From NCBI GenBank assembly GCA_002421805.1, contig DISM01000006.1, positions 124,001-188,000 of the forward strand: a stretch of DNA of 64,000 bases, read 5' to 3'. Positions 42,190-50,706 of this stretch are shown piece after piece. Position 1 is the stretch's first letter. Each line of letters begins with the position of its first letter. The notes under the pieces are model-generated. The model was not told the origin of the DNA and made no database searches. It saw only the letters and a program-made list of their open reading frames with translations. Position numbers and translations under genes: made by a program. This DNA is from Candidatus Omnitrophica bacterium UBA6210 (GTDB lineage: Bacteria > Omnitrophota > Gorgyraeia > Velamenicoccales > Velamenicoccaceae).

Positions 42190-43682
42190 TGAAAACGTTC
42201 TATGTCACAACACCCATATACTACGTCAACGGCCTGCCGCATATCGGCCACTCCTATACGACGATCGCCGCCGACGTCCTCTCCCGTCACAAGAGACAGC
42301 GCGGATGGGATGTGTATTTTCTCACCGGCACCGACGAACACGGACAGAAGGTGCTGCGGGCCGCGCAGGAGGCGGGCAAGACGCCGCAGGAATTCGTGGA
42401 CGGCATCATCCCGCGCTTCAAAGAGACCTGGAAAAAGTTGGACATCAGCTATGACGATTTTATCCGCACGACCGAGGCCCGCCACATCAAGGCCGTCGGG
42501 TATTTCCTGCAGCTCCTTTATGACAAAGGCGAGTTGACGCTTGGCGATTATGAAGGCCTTTATTGCGTGCCCTGCGAAGTTTTCTGGACGGAAAAGCAGG
42601 CCGAAGGCGGATTGTGCCCGGATTGCAAGAGGCCGATCGAACGCATCAAGGAATCGAATTATTTTTTTAAGCTCTCCCATCACCAGGCGTGGCTCCTCCA
42701 GTATATCAAGGACAACCCTGATTTTATCCAGCCGGAATCCCGCCGCAACGAGGTCTTGAGCTTTCTGGAAGAGAATGCCCTGACCGACCTGTGCGTTTCC
42801 CGCCCCAGGAGCCGCCTGAGCTGGGGGATCCCTTTGCCCTTTTCGCCTGATCACGTGACATACGTATGGTTCGATGCGCTGATCAACTATATCAGCGCGC
42901 TGGGATATCCTGCAGACCTTAAAAAATTCGACGCCTTCTGGCCGTCCGTCCTTCATTTGATGGGCAAAGATATCCTGCGTCAGCATGCGGTTATCTGGCC
43001 GATCATGCTGCACGCGGCCGGGTTGCCTGTGCCGCACAGGATCTTCGCGCACGGATGGTGGCAGGTCGGCGAAGAAAAAATGTCCAAGAGCCGCGGGAAT
43101 GTCGTCAATCCCCTGGATATCATCGACGAGTTCGGCATAGACGTTTACCGTTATTTCCTTTTGCGCGATGTTCCCTTCGGGTTGGACGGCGTTTTTTCCC
43201 GGGAGGCGCTCATCAAGCGTTTCAACGGAGACTTGGCCAACGACCTGGGCAATCTCGTTTACAGGACGCTGACGATGTCGGAGAAGTATATCGACGGCCG
43301 CATTCCCGTTTTGCGCAAGGACAGGGCCGTTTCGGCCCTGGGTTCCTCGATTCTGGCCAAGCTCGAAAAGCTTTCCGTGTCCGTGGATATGGTCTTGGAC
43401 AAGCTGGATTTCATCGCGGCCCTTCAGTTCGTCTGGGATGTGATCGGCGACGCGAATAAGTTTGTGGAAGAGACAAAGCCCTGGAACCTGAAGAAAGAAG
43501 GCAAGACAGAAGAATTGGAGGATTTTCTCTCTGTCATGTTCCTGGTGTTGCGCCAGGCGGCCGCTGAATTGGCGCCCTTTATGCCGCAGACATCCGCCAA
43601 AATCTTGTCTCAACTCAAGGGTGACCGCGTCGCCAAGGGTGAACCTTTATTTCCGAGGATCATCGTGGAGGACAAAGGATAG
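42189..43682 (+). CDS. metG: Methionyl-tRNA synthetase
   Basis: 497 residues. HIGH motif in YVNGLPHIGHSYTT, single CxxC zinc knuckle (CVPCEVFWTEKQ ... LCPDCKRP) and the KMSKS loop EEKMSKSRGN. The C-terminal anticodon-binding helices are present (LGNLVYRTLTMSEKYI) but the extra tRNA-binding (Trbp111-like) domain found in many bacterial enzymes is absent, giving the short form. It charges tRNA-Met. It ends the long run beginning at lysS; a repeat-filled gap follows. Confidence 0.98.
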   Translation: MKTFYVTTPIYYVNGLPHIGHSYTTIAADVLSRHKRQRGWDVYFLTGTDEHGQKVLRAAQEAGKTPQEFVDGIIPRFKETWKKLDISYDDFIRTTEARHIKAVGYFLQLLYDKGELTLGDYEGLYCVPCEVFWTEKQAEGGLCPDCKRPIERIKESNYFFKLSHHQAWLLQYIKDNPDFIQPESRRNEVLSFLEENALTDLCVSRPRSRLSWGIPLPFSPDHVTYVWFDALINYISALGYPADLKKFDAFWPSVLHLMGKDILRQHAVIWPIMLHAAGLPVPHRIFAHGWWQVGEEKMSKSRGNVVNPLDIIDEFGIDVYRYFLLRDVPFGLDGVFSREALIKRFNGDLANDLGNLVYRTLTMSEKYIDGRIPVLRKDRAVSALGSSILAKLEKLSVSVDMVLDKLDFIAALQFVWDVIGDANKFVEETKPWNLKKEGKTEELEDFLSVMFLVLRQAAAELAPFMPQTSAKILSQLKGDRVAKGEPLFPRIIVEDKG

Positions 43683-43704
43683 GAATTCGTCGCAGCAAGG
43701 AAAG

Positions 43705-43893
43705 AAACTCTAAACCCTAAAACCTTCAGCCCTGGCTTGGCCGAAGGCCAAGCCAGGGCTGATCCGCCTCCGGCGGAATATCCTAAACAAACACCAAACG
43801 CAAAACTCAAATATTCAAAATGGCTGTTTTGGATTTTGGATTTGAGAGGTTTTGGATTTGTTTAGAGTTTAGGATTTCGGGTTTAGGGTTTAT
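43705..43893. repeat. Nested inverted repeats between metG and tatD
   Basis: A perfect 16-bp stem with a GAA loop lies at 43727-43761 (arms CAGCCCTGGCTTGGCC and its complement), followed by CCGCCTCCGGCGG. Around it AAACTCTAAAC (43705) is repeated inverted at 43860-43870 and TAAACCCTAAA (43711) at 43882-43892. The whole 226-base gap is therefore one palindromic cluster. Function unknown; it could end metG transcription. Confidence 0.75.
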
Positions 43894-43908
43894 TTTTAGG
43901 AGAAGTCA

Positions 43909-44682
43909 TTGTTAATTGATACCCACTGCCATCTGGATTTTCCTGAATTCGACTCCGACCGCCCGCAGGTGCTGGCAGCGGCAAAGGCCGCCGGCGTCGA
44001 GGCCATGATCAATGTCGGTTCGAGCCTGGAAGGGAGCCGTCGCGCCGTGGCATTGAGCCGGGCATACCCCGAGGTGTTCGCGACCGTCGGCATTCATCCC
44101 CATGATGCCAAGGCGTGCGATGTCGCGGCCTTTGCCGAGATCGAGAAACTCGGCCAAGAGCCGAAAGTGGTCGCGATCGGCGAGGTGGGCCTGGATTTTT
44201 TCCGTAATCTTTCGGAGCCGTCGGCCCAGCGCGAAGTGTTCGGCCGTTTTCTGGCCCTGGCCGCCAGGACGACAAAACCTTTGGTGGTCCACTGCCGTAA
44301 TGCCGAGTCCGATATGCTTCGGATGCTGACGCCTGAAGTGACGAAGGGCATCCCCGGTATCGTCGTGCATTGTTTTTCGGGGAGCGCGGATTTTTTGTCG
44401 GCGTGCCTGGACATGGGTTTTTTTATTTCTTTTACGGCGAACATCACCTATAAGAAAGCCCAGGGCCTGCGCGATCTCGTCCGTTCGGTCCCTCTGGAGA
44501 AGATGTTTTTGGAAACGGACGCGCCTTATCTTTCGCCCGAGGGCAAAAGGGGCAAGCGCAACGAGCCGGCCAATGTCGTTGAGGTGGCCCGTGAGGTCAG
44601 CCGCGTCAAAGGCATCGATGTTGAGAAGGTTTGTGCCCAGACGACAAAGAATGCCAGGCAGTTCTTTCAAATAACGCCATGA
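43909..44682 (+). CDS. tatD: TatD-family metal-dependent deoxyribonuclease
   Basis: 257 residues with a TTG start at 43909, supported by AGGAGA five bases upstream and by the family start LIDTHCHLDFPEF. Metal ligands: DTHCHLD, GEVGLDFFRN (Glu), VVHCRNAE, VVHCFSGS and LETDAPYLSP (Asp). TatD proteins are 3'-5' DNA exonucleases that may act in repair. The metG-tatD order is also that of Bacillus. The stop overlaps the next ATG by four bases. Confidence 0.95.
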   Translation: MLIDTHCHLDFPEFDSDRPQVLAAAKAAGVEAMINVGSSLEGSRRAVALSRAYPEVFATVGIHPHDAKACDVAAFAEIEKLGQEPKVVAIGEVGLDFFRNLSEPSAQREVFGRFLALAARTTKPLVVHCRNAESDMLRMLTPEVTKGIPGIVVHCFSGSADFLSACLDMGFFISFTANITYKKAQGLRDLVRSVPLEKMFLETDAPYLSPEGKRGKRNEPANVVEVAREVSRVKGIDVEKVCAQTTKNARQFFQITP

Positions 44683-45806
44683 CGGACCATAGGGTTTCTC
44701 TGGTGAGGTGTGCAAGCTATGAGACCGCGCAGGTGCAGGCGGCGGTGGAAGAAGCTGTCTGCCTTCTGGGCGGTATCGAATGCTTTGTGAAGCCCGGAGA
44801 GAAGGTGTTGGTCAAGCCGAATCTCCTGACGGATGCCGAACCCCAGAAAGGCGTGGATACGCATCCCGAAGTCGTGCGCGCCGTCATCCGTCTGCTTCGT
44901 CCGGTCACAAAGCATATCGTCTGCGGGGATTCGCCGAGCGTGTGGGGCGAAAAAAAAGATATTAACAAGGTCTATGAGGTTTCCGGCATCAGGAGGGTTT
45001 GTGAAGAGGAGGGCGTTGAACTCGTCTATTTCACCAAGAGCCGCCTTGTCAAAGGCTATCCTCTGACGCCCTGGGCATTTTCTTGCGACCGTCTGGTCAA
45101 TGTCCCTAAGTTCAAGACCCATGGTTTTACGCTCCTGACGGCCTGTCTTAAGAATCTTTTCGGCCTGGTCGTCGGCATGCACAAGATGAAGATCCATTTT
45201 GACCATCCCAAGGCCCTGGATTTGAGCCGGGTGATTGTCGATATTTATGAAGCGCGGAGGCCTGACCTGAATATTGTTGACGGGATCACGGCCATGGAAG
45301 GCGACGGGCCAGGTTCGGCAGGTACGCTCAAACACATGGGCCTGATCGCGGCCGGCGCCAACGGCGTGTGTGTGGACATGGTCCTGGCGCATTTGATGCG
45401 TCAGGATGCCTTTGTTGTTCCGACGAACAAGGAGGCCGCCAAACGCGGCCTGGGGCCTCAGCATCTTCGGGATATCGACGTCCTGGGCGGCCCTTTGAGC
45501 GATTTTGTGGCGGCGTCTTTCAGGCTTCCGAAGGCGAGCATCCTGGCGAAACTCCCGCGGATGCCAAAAGTCCTGAGTCGTTTATTGACGGCTTTTTTGT
45601 CGTTCAAGCCTTATGTGGATGCATCTCGCTGCAAGCTCTGCGGTATCTGTCAGAAGAGCTGCCCGGCAGGGGCGGTTCGCCTCAGCAAGAAAGGCATCCG
45701 TATCGATCGCTCCCGATGCATCCTGTGCCTGTGTTGCCAGGAGGTTTGTCCCCATGGGGCGATAGACGTGCGCAAGAATTTCTTCTTAAGGCTGGTCATG
45801 CGCTAG
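44679..45806 (+). CDS. DUF362 protein with C-terminal 2x[4Fe-4S] ferredoxin domain
   Basis: 375 residues from the ATG in the tatD stop (ATGA). The DUF362 domain (about 1-290) shows KPGEKVLVKPNLLTDAEPQK, VNVPKFKTHGFTLLTACLKN and NIVDGITAMEGDGP. The last 60 residues carry two CxxCxxCxxxC motifs (CKLCGICQKSCP and CILCLCCQEVCP) for two 4Fe-4S clusters. Such proteins are common in anaerobes; the reaction is unknown, although an electron-transfer role is implied. It lies between tatD and mtnA with no clear pathway link. Confidence 0.9.
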   Translation: MTDHRVSLVRCASYETAQVQAAVEEAVCLLGGIECFVKPGEKVLVKPNLLTDAEPQKGVDTHPEVVRAVIRLLRPVTKHIVCGDSPSVWGEKKDINKVYEVSGIRRVCEEEGVELVYFTKSRLVKGYPLTPWAFSCDRLVNVPKFKTHGFTLLTACLKNLFGLVVGMHKMKIHFDHPKALDLSRVIVDIYEARRPDLNIVDGITAMEGDGPGSAGTLKHMGLIAAGANGVCVDMVLAHLMRQDAFVVPTNKEAAKRGLGPQHLRDIDVLGGPLSDFVAASFRLPKASILAKLPRMPKVLSRLLTAFLSFKPYVDASRCKLCGICQKSCPAGAVRLSKKGIRIDRSRCILCLCCQEVCPHGAIDVRKNFFLRLVMR

Positions 45807-45829
45807 ATAAATACCGGAAAGCGAGCCGT

Positions 45830-46900
45830 ATGATGAAAAATATCTTTGTGAACCCTATCTTTTGGGAAGGCGACCATGTCTGTATTATCGATCAGACAAG
45901 GCTGCCGGTGGCCTTGGCCTATGAACATTGCAGGGATATCTCTTGCGTTTGGCAGGCGATCAAGAAACTCAAGGTGAGAGGGGCGCCCCTGATCGGCATT
46001 GCCGCAGCCATGGGGTTTGTCCTTGGATTGAGGAGGTCTAAGGTCAAGACGTGGCCGGGCCTCCTGCGTGAAGCCCGCCGGATCCGCAGGTATCTGGCGT
46101 CTTCCAGGCCAACGGCCGTCAACCTCTCCTGGGCCCTGGATCGCATGGTCCGCGTCGTCGAGGCGCATGAAGGGGAGGACAAAAAGAGGCTTCTTATATT
46201 TCTCAAAAAGGAAGCAGATGCTGTTTTAAGTGAAGACATCCGGATGTGTTTTCAGATGAGTCGCCATGCCGCCTGTCTTATCAAGGACGGGGACAGCCTT
46301 TTGACCGTTTGCAACGCCGGGGGCCTGGCGACGAGCGGTTATGGCACGGCCCTGGGCGTTTTTTACCGCGCCCGCGAGGAAGGCAAGTCGATCAAGGTCT
46401 ATGCCTGTGAAACACGGCCGCTCCTGCAGGGGGCGCGATTGACGACGTGGGAGCTTTTGCGCAACAAGATCGACGTGACATTGATCTGCGATAATATGGC
46501 GGCCGACCTGATGCGCCTGGGACGCATTGATGCCGTCTTTGTGGGGGCTGACCGCATCGCGGCCAACGGTGATTTCGCCAACAAGATCGGCACCTACAGC
46601 CTTGCCGTCCTTGCGCGTCACCACAAAGTCCCGTTTTATTGCGTGGCGCCTTTCTCGACGCTGGATTTGAGTTTGAGAAGCGGAAAAGAGATCCCGATCG
46701 AGCAGCGGGACCCGCAGGAGGTGACGTCCCTCTATTTTAAGAAACCCATCGCCCCGGCCGGGGTGCATGTGTTCAACCCGGCTTTTGACGTTACGCCCGC
46801 TTGCCTGGTTTCCGCGATCATCACGGAAAAGGGGCTGATCCGCAAGCCCTTTGGCCGCAACCTTAAAAGATTGTATGGACGCATATCTCAAAAACATTAA
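45830..46900 (+). CDS. mtnA: S-methyl-5-thioribose-1-phosphate isomerase
   Basis: 356 residues from ATG at 45830 (or 45833); the frame stays open further upstream over the DUF362 gene but that part is a shadow. VRGAPLIGIAAAMGFVLGL, catalytic Cys161 in LTVCNAGGLATSGYGTALG, catalytic Asp221 in LICDNMAADLM and GADRIAANGDFANKIGTY identify the eIF2B-like MtnA family. It isomerises methylthioribose 1-phosphate in methionine salvage, which recycles methylthioadenosine. Other salvage genes are not in the window. The thiL start overlaps its end by 26 bases. Confidence 0.94.
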   Translation: MMKNIFVNPIFWEGDHVCIIDQTRLPVALAYEHCRDISCVWQAIKKLKVRGAPLIGIAAAMGFVLGLRRSKVKTWPGLLREARRIRRYLASSRPTAVNLSWALDRMVRVVEAHEGEDKKRLLIFLKKEADAVLSEDIRMCFQMSRHAACLIKDGDSLLTVCNAGGLATSGYGTALGVFYRAREEGKSIKVYACETRPLLQGARLTTWELLRNKIDVTLICDNMAADLMRLGRIDAVFVGADRIAANGDFANKIGTYSLAVLARHHKVPFYCVAPFSTLDLSLRSGKEIPIEQRDPQEVTSLYFKKPIAPAGVHVFNPAFDVTPACLVSAIITEKGLIRKPFGRNLKRLYGRISQKH

Positions 46901-47798
46901 GGAGTGGGCGCTCGTTACTCAGGCTGCACGCCGGTTTAAGACAGCCGACCGTTCGGTCGTCGTCGGGCCCGGCGATGACGCGGCTGTCATTCGGGGGCCG
47001 AAGGGTTTCTACGGGCTCCTGACGGCCGATATGCTCGTGGAATTTGTGCATTTTAAGAAAGGGGAGGATCTCAAGAAAGTCGGTTACAAGGCCGTTGCCG
47101 TTTCGGTGAGCGATATCGCCGCCATGGGCGGACAACCGAGATTTGCCCTTGTTTCCGTGGGCCTGCCCCGCAAAGACCCGGCGCGCCGCGCCCAGGCCTT
47201 GTTTGCCGGGCTCGGGCAATGCGCACGCAGATATGGCGTCAGCATTATCGGCGGTGACATGAACCGCAGCGACCGCCTCGTGATCGACGTGTTCATGATG
47301 GGCGAGGTCGAGAAGAAGAACCTTGTCTTGCGCAGCGGCGCCAAAGACGGCGATGTGATCTTAGTTTCGGGCCCCCTGGGCGGCTCTCAGGCCAGCGGCC
47401 GCCACCTGGCTTTTGTCCCGAGGGTCGAAGAGGCCCGTTTTCTGGTGAAGCATTCCAAGGTCCATGCCATGATGGACCTTTCAGACGGGTTGAGTATGGA
47501 CCTTTCCCGTTTATGCGAAGCCAGCCGCTTGGGGGCCGTGATCTCCGAGGAGGACATTCCCAGAAACCCGGGCGTCAAAACGATCGCGGCAGCCTTGGGG
47601 GACGGCGAGGATTACGAATTGCTCTTTACGCTTGCCCCGAAAGAGGCGAGGCGTCTTGCGATATCCTGCGGCCGTCCGTCCAGCCCGTTTCGTTTCTACC
47701 CTGTAGGCCGCATGACGGATACATTCCGGGGTGTGCGGATCCGCGGCCGCGACGGCTTTTTGAAGAAGTTGCCACCGCCGAAATTCAAACATTTTTGA
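46875..47798 (+). CDS. thiL: Thiamin-monophosphate kinase
   Basis: 307 residues from the ATG at 46875, overlapping mtnA. The ATP/Mg site VVVGPGDDAAVI, LTADMLVEFVHFKKGEDLKKVGYKA and VSVSDIAAMGGQPRFAL, then GEVEKKNLVLRSGAKDGD and MMDLSDGLSMDLSRL are ThiL signatures (PurM fold). It phosphorylates thiamin monophosphate to thiamin pyrophosphate, the ligand of the riboswitch at 7180. tsaE follows after two bases; the thiL-tsaE-tsaB order is that of Bacillus. Confidence 0.95.
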   Translation: MDAYLKNIKEWALVTQAARRFKTADRSVVVGPGDDAAVIRGPKGFYGLLTADMLVEFVHFKKGEDLKKVGYKAVAVSVSDIAAMGGQPRFALVSVGLPRKDPARRAQALFAGLGQCARRYGVSIIGGDMNRSDRLVIDVFMMGEVEKKNLVLRSGAKDGDVILVSGPLGGSQASGRHLAFVPRVEEARFLVKHSKVHAMMDLSDGLSMDLSRLCEASRLGAVISEEDIPRNPGVKTIAAALGDGEDYELLFTLAPKEARRLAISCGRPSSPFRFYPVGRMTDTFRGVRIRGRDGFLKKLPPPKFKHF

Positions 47799-47800
47799 CG

Positions 47801-48256
47801 ATGAAAAGAATATTTGTGACGCGGTCAGCGCAAGAAACCATGAAATTGGCGGCAAGATTAGCCCGCGGGCTGCGGGCCGGCGACTGCCTGGCCCTGGTGG
47901 GCGAGTTGGGCAGCGGCAAGACGACGTTCGTCAAGGGGCTGGCCTACGGTCTCGGCTTCAAAAAAAAGGACTATGTGTCGAGTCCCACGTTTGTTATACT
48001 TAAAAATTATCCGGCCCGGATCCCTATTTATCACTTCGATGTCTATCGGCTTTCGACCTTGAATGAATTCCAGGGGATAGGCCTCGAAGAATTTATCGGC
48101 TCGCAGGGGATCTGTGTCATCGAATGGGCGGATAAGCTCGAGGGTTTGCTGCCGCCGGACCATGTGCGCATTGAATTTTCTGCGCCAAGAGATACGGTGC
48201 GCAGGATCGTTGTGCGGCATCCGTCAAAAGGGCGGGGAAAGAGAAAGAATCCGTGA
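47801..48256 (+). CDS. tsaE: TsaE, ATPase of tRNA t6A modification
   Basis: 151 residues from the ATG at 47801. P-loop VGELGSGKTTFVKGLAYGL, then YVSSPTFVILKNY and IYHFDVYRL, and the Walker B-like GICVIEWADKL. TsaE assists TsaB-TsaD in making N6-threonylcarbamoyl-adenosine at position 37 of ANN-decoding tRNAs. The C-terminal tail is Lys/Arg-rich. Its stop overlaps the GTG start of the next gene by four bases. Confidence 0.96.
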   Translation: MKRIFVTRSAQETMKLAARLARGLRAGDCLALVGELGSGKTTFVKGLAYGLGFKKKDYVSSPTFVILKNYPARIPIYHFDVYRLSTLNEFQGIGLEEFIGSQGICVIEWADKLEGLLPPDHVRIEFSAPRDTVRRIVVRHPSKGRGKRKNP

Positions 48257-48786
48257 AACAGCCGATTATTTTTTTTAAGGGTGCGGTCAGCGGGACGGAT
48301 CAGTATCTCTGGTGGACGTTCGGCATCGCGCTCGGAGGTTTCATCGTCTGGTGGCTGGTGCGGACAACGCTTGTCATCGGGCATTTTTTAAAGGCGAGCC
48401 GGGAAGTCCTGGGTGTGGAGGCTGTGCGCCTGCCGCCGGGACTGGCATTTTTGGCCAACCGTCAGATCCGCGGCATCTATAAAGGACGGGATATTTACAT
48501 CGGCGTGAGTTATTCCGGCATCAAAAACATTTTTCTTCCGTTGCCGCGTATCTGCATGACTTTGAAAGAAACGATGGGGTATAATACCGGCAGGTTGACC
48601 CAGTATGCCGCCATTGAAAACAATACCCTTGTGTTCCTTCCCAAGGTCAGCCTGGCCTTGGGCGTCTTCGATAAGGGATTCGAGAAGGTATTCAGCAAAA
48701 ATTATCTGATCATGGCGCTGGAGAAGATGATGGCGACCGCCGAAGACCTGGAGCGGGGACACCCGCTTAAAGAAGTCTTTTCATGA
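48253..48786 (+). CDS. Unknown membrane protein between tsaE and tsaB
   Basis: 177 residues; GTG start overlapping the tsaE stop (GTGA) and its own stop overlapping the tsaB start (ATGA). One strong hydrophobic segment at about 18-42 (WWTFGIALGGFIVWWLVRTT) suggests a single-pass or two-pass anchor; the remaining ~130 residues are soluble with IKNIFLPLPRICMTLKETMG and LIMALEKMMATAEDLE. I do not recognise the family. Double translational coupling inside a tRNA-modification gene pair suggests tightly balanced expression, but the order alone does not prove a role in t6A formation. Confidence 0.7.
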   Translation: MKQPIIFFKGAVSGTDQYLWWTFGIALGGFIVWWLVRTTLVIGHFLKASREVLGVEAVRLPPGLAFLANRQIRGIYKGRDIYIGVSYSGIKNIFLPLPRICMTLKETMGYNTGRLTQYAAIENNTLVFLPKVSLALGVFDKGFEKVFSKNYLIMALEKMMATAEDLERGHPLKEVFS

Positions 48787-49469
48787 ATTTTCTTTGCTTG
48801 GATACGTCCACGGCCTATTCCGTCGTCGCCGTCGCCGACGAAAAGAAGGTGTTGGCGGGGGCAAGGCGTCAGTTTGAAAAGGGCCGCGCCGAAGGGATCT
48901 TTGACCTGGTCGAGGCATGCCTTCATCGATCGGGCCTGGCCTTGAAGGACATAGACGCTTTCGGTGTGGGCATAGGGCCCGGTTCTTTCACCGGCTTGCG
49001 CATAGGTTTGAGCGCGGTCAAGGGTTTTGCATTCGCCTCTTCGCGTCCTGTCTATCCGTTCTCGAGCCTGATGGCCGTTGCTTTCAATGCCGTTCATATT
49101 CCCGCGCAGCGCCTGGCCGTGGCCGTGGACGCCAGGCGTTCTCATGTTTATGCGGCGGAATTCAAGCGGGACGGCAGAGGGGAATTCCTTCCATTGCGCA
49201 AAGATGCGCTTCTCGAGGTCAACCGGTGGCTCGGCCGGCTTGGTGCGCATGCGGTTCTGGCCGGAGATGCCGTCAAGATGTATGCGCCGGAACTCCGCAA
49301 GCGTCTGGGGGTGTTCGGGTCTCTCGAGGAAGACCTGTGGTACCCGACGCCCGAGGGCATTGCGGCCCTGACGCGCAAGGTCTTTCGCGAGAAGCGCAAG
49401 ACCGATGCGCAGGGCCTCGAGGCCGCGTATCTTTACGCCCAGGACTGCCAGGTCAAAAGAACACATTAG
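48783..49469 (+). CDS. tsaB: TsaB, scaffold of the t6A-forming complex
   Basis: 228 residues. ASKHA-fold start FLCLDTSTAYSVVAVAD, then the family signature FGVGIGPGSFTGLRIGLSA and VYPFSSLMAVAF. TsaB is an inactive paralogue of TsaD and holds TsaD and TsaE together. tsaD itself is not in the window. The start overlaps the unknown gene by four bases. The alr gene follows after 43 bases. Confidence 0.95.
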   Translation: MNFLCLDTSTAYSVVAVADEKKVLAGARRQFEKGRAEGIFDLVEACLHRSGLALKDIDAFGVGIGPGSFTGLRIGLSAVKGFAFASSRPVYPFSSLMAVAFNAVHIPAQRLAVAVDARRSHVYAAEFKRDGRGEFLPLRKDALLEVNRWLGRLGAHAVLAGDAVKMYAPELRKRLGVFGSLEEDLWYPTPEGIAALTRKVFREKRKTDAQGLEAAYLYAQDCQVKRTH

Positions 49470-49512
49470 CCCGCCGCCGGTTCAGCGTCCGGCCGGCCCG
49501 TGAGATTATTTT

Positions 49513-50658
49513 ATGGATAAAACATCCTTTTATCGCCAGACTTGGGTCGAGATCGATTTGTCCGCGGTAGGTCGGAATTACCGGACCCTCAAGAAAGTCC
49601 TGCCGGAAGGCACGAAGATGATGGTGGCTGTCAAGGCCAATGCCTACGGGCACGGCATCGTCGAGGTCTCGCGCAAGCTTGTCGCCTGCGGCGCGGATTA
49701 TCTGGGCGTCGCCTGCCTGGATGAGGCCCTGACGTTAAGAAAGAACCTGATCCATGCGCCGATCCTGAACCTGGGCGCTTTTCTCAAAAGCGACGTGGCG
49801 GTGTTGATCGATAATGATGTGACGGCGACGGTCACGGATTATCCCATGGCGGTGGAGTTGAACAAGGTCGCCGGCGCCCTGAAGAAGAAAGCCAAGATCC
49901 ACGTGAAGATCGATACGGGCATGGGCCGGCTCGGTGTCTGGCATTCCGAGGCGGACGATTTCATCCTGAAACTCTGCGCCTTGCCGCATCTCTCTATTGA
50001 AGGTCTTTATACCCATTTTCCCAGCGCCGATACCGATGAGGCGTTCACGCGTTCGCAGATCACCATGTTCTGCGCTCTGGTGACAAAGCTCGAGATCAAG
50101 GGCGTCAAGATTCCTCTCAAGCACTCCGCCAACACCATGGCCGTAGTGGGCTACAAAGACGCCCATTTCAACCTGGTCCGTCCGGGCCTGGCCGTTTACG
50201 GGCTGCATCCGACGCAGGCGTTGATCGGCAAGGTGGACCTGACGCCGGTCATGTCTTTCAAAACAAGGATTGTGTATCTCAAGGACGTCGCCCGGGGCCG
50301 CTCCATCAGCTATGGACGTACGCACATCACCAAGAGCGATACGGTGATCGCGACCCTGCCTGTAGGATATGGCGACGGTTATAACCGTCAGTTGTCGAAC
50401 AAGGGCCGCGTCCTGGTGAACGGGGAATTTTGTCCCGTCGTCGGCGTGGTCTGCATGGACCAGACGATGATCGACGTGGGCCATCTCAAGGGCCGGCAGC
50501 AGGTGCCGCGGCTGGAAGACGAGGTGGTGCTGGCCGGTACGCAAAAAGGCAAGATCATCCGCATGGAAGAAATCGCCCACCTGTGCCGCACCATTCCCTA
50601 TGAAGTTGTCTGCTGGATCTCCCCTCGCGTGCCGCGTGTGTATATCGACAAAGAATAG
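49513..50658 (+). CDS. alr: Alanine racemase
   Basis: 381 residues. PLP lysine is Lys41 in VAVKANAYGHGIVEV; the second-base tyrosine lies in GRSISYGRTH; VKIDTGMGRLG, HSANTMAV and VGYGDGYNRQLSN are further signatures. It makes D-alanine for peptidoglycan. It ends the plus-strand run that began at tatD and converges on lptG with a 48-base gap that shows no clear terminator. Confidence 0.97.
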   Translation: MDKTSFYRQTWVEIDLSAVGRNYRTLKKVLPEGTKMMVAVKANAYGHGIVEVSRKLVACGADYLGVACLDEALTLRKNLIHAPILNLGAFLKSDVAVLIDNDVTATVTDYPMAVELNKVAGALKKKAKIHVKIDTGMGRLGVWHSEADDFILKLCALPHLSIEGLYTHFPSADTDEAFTRSQITMFCALVTKLEIKGVKIPLKHSANTMAVVGYKDAHFNLVRPGLAVYGLHPTQALIGKVDLTPVMSFKTRIVYLKDVARGRSISYGRTHITKSDTVIATLPVGYGDGYNRQLSNKGRVLVNGEFCPVVGVVCMDQTMIDVGHLKGRQQVPRLEDEVVLAGTQKGKIIRMEEIAHLCRTIPYEVVCWISPRVPRVYIDKE

Positions 50659-50706
50659 CCTGCTTTGACGGATAACGCGTCATGCCGCAAGCTTAACTTT
50701 AGGGTA

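Noticed and set aside
43727..43761. Classic rho-independent terminator of metG
   Set aside because: The stem is perfect but not followed by a T-run; listed as part of a repeat cluster instead.
45368..45829. Long N-terminal extension of MtnA
   Set aside because: It is the out-of-frame shadow of the DUF362 ferredoxin gene; MtnA homology begins at 45830.
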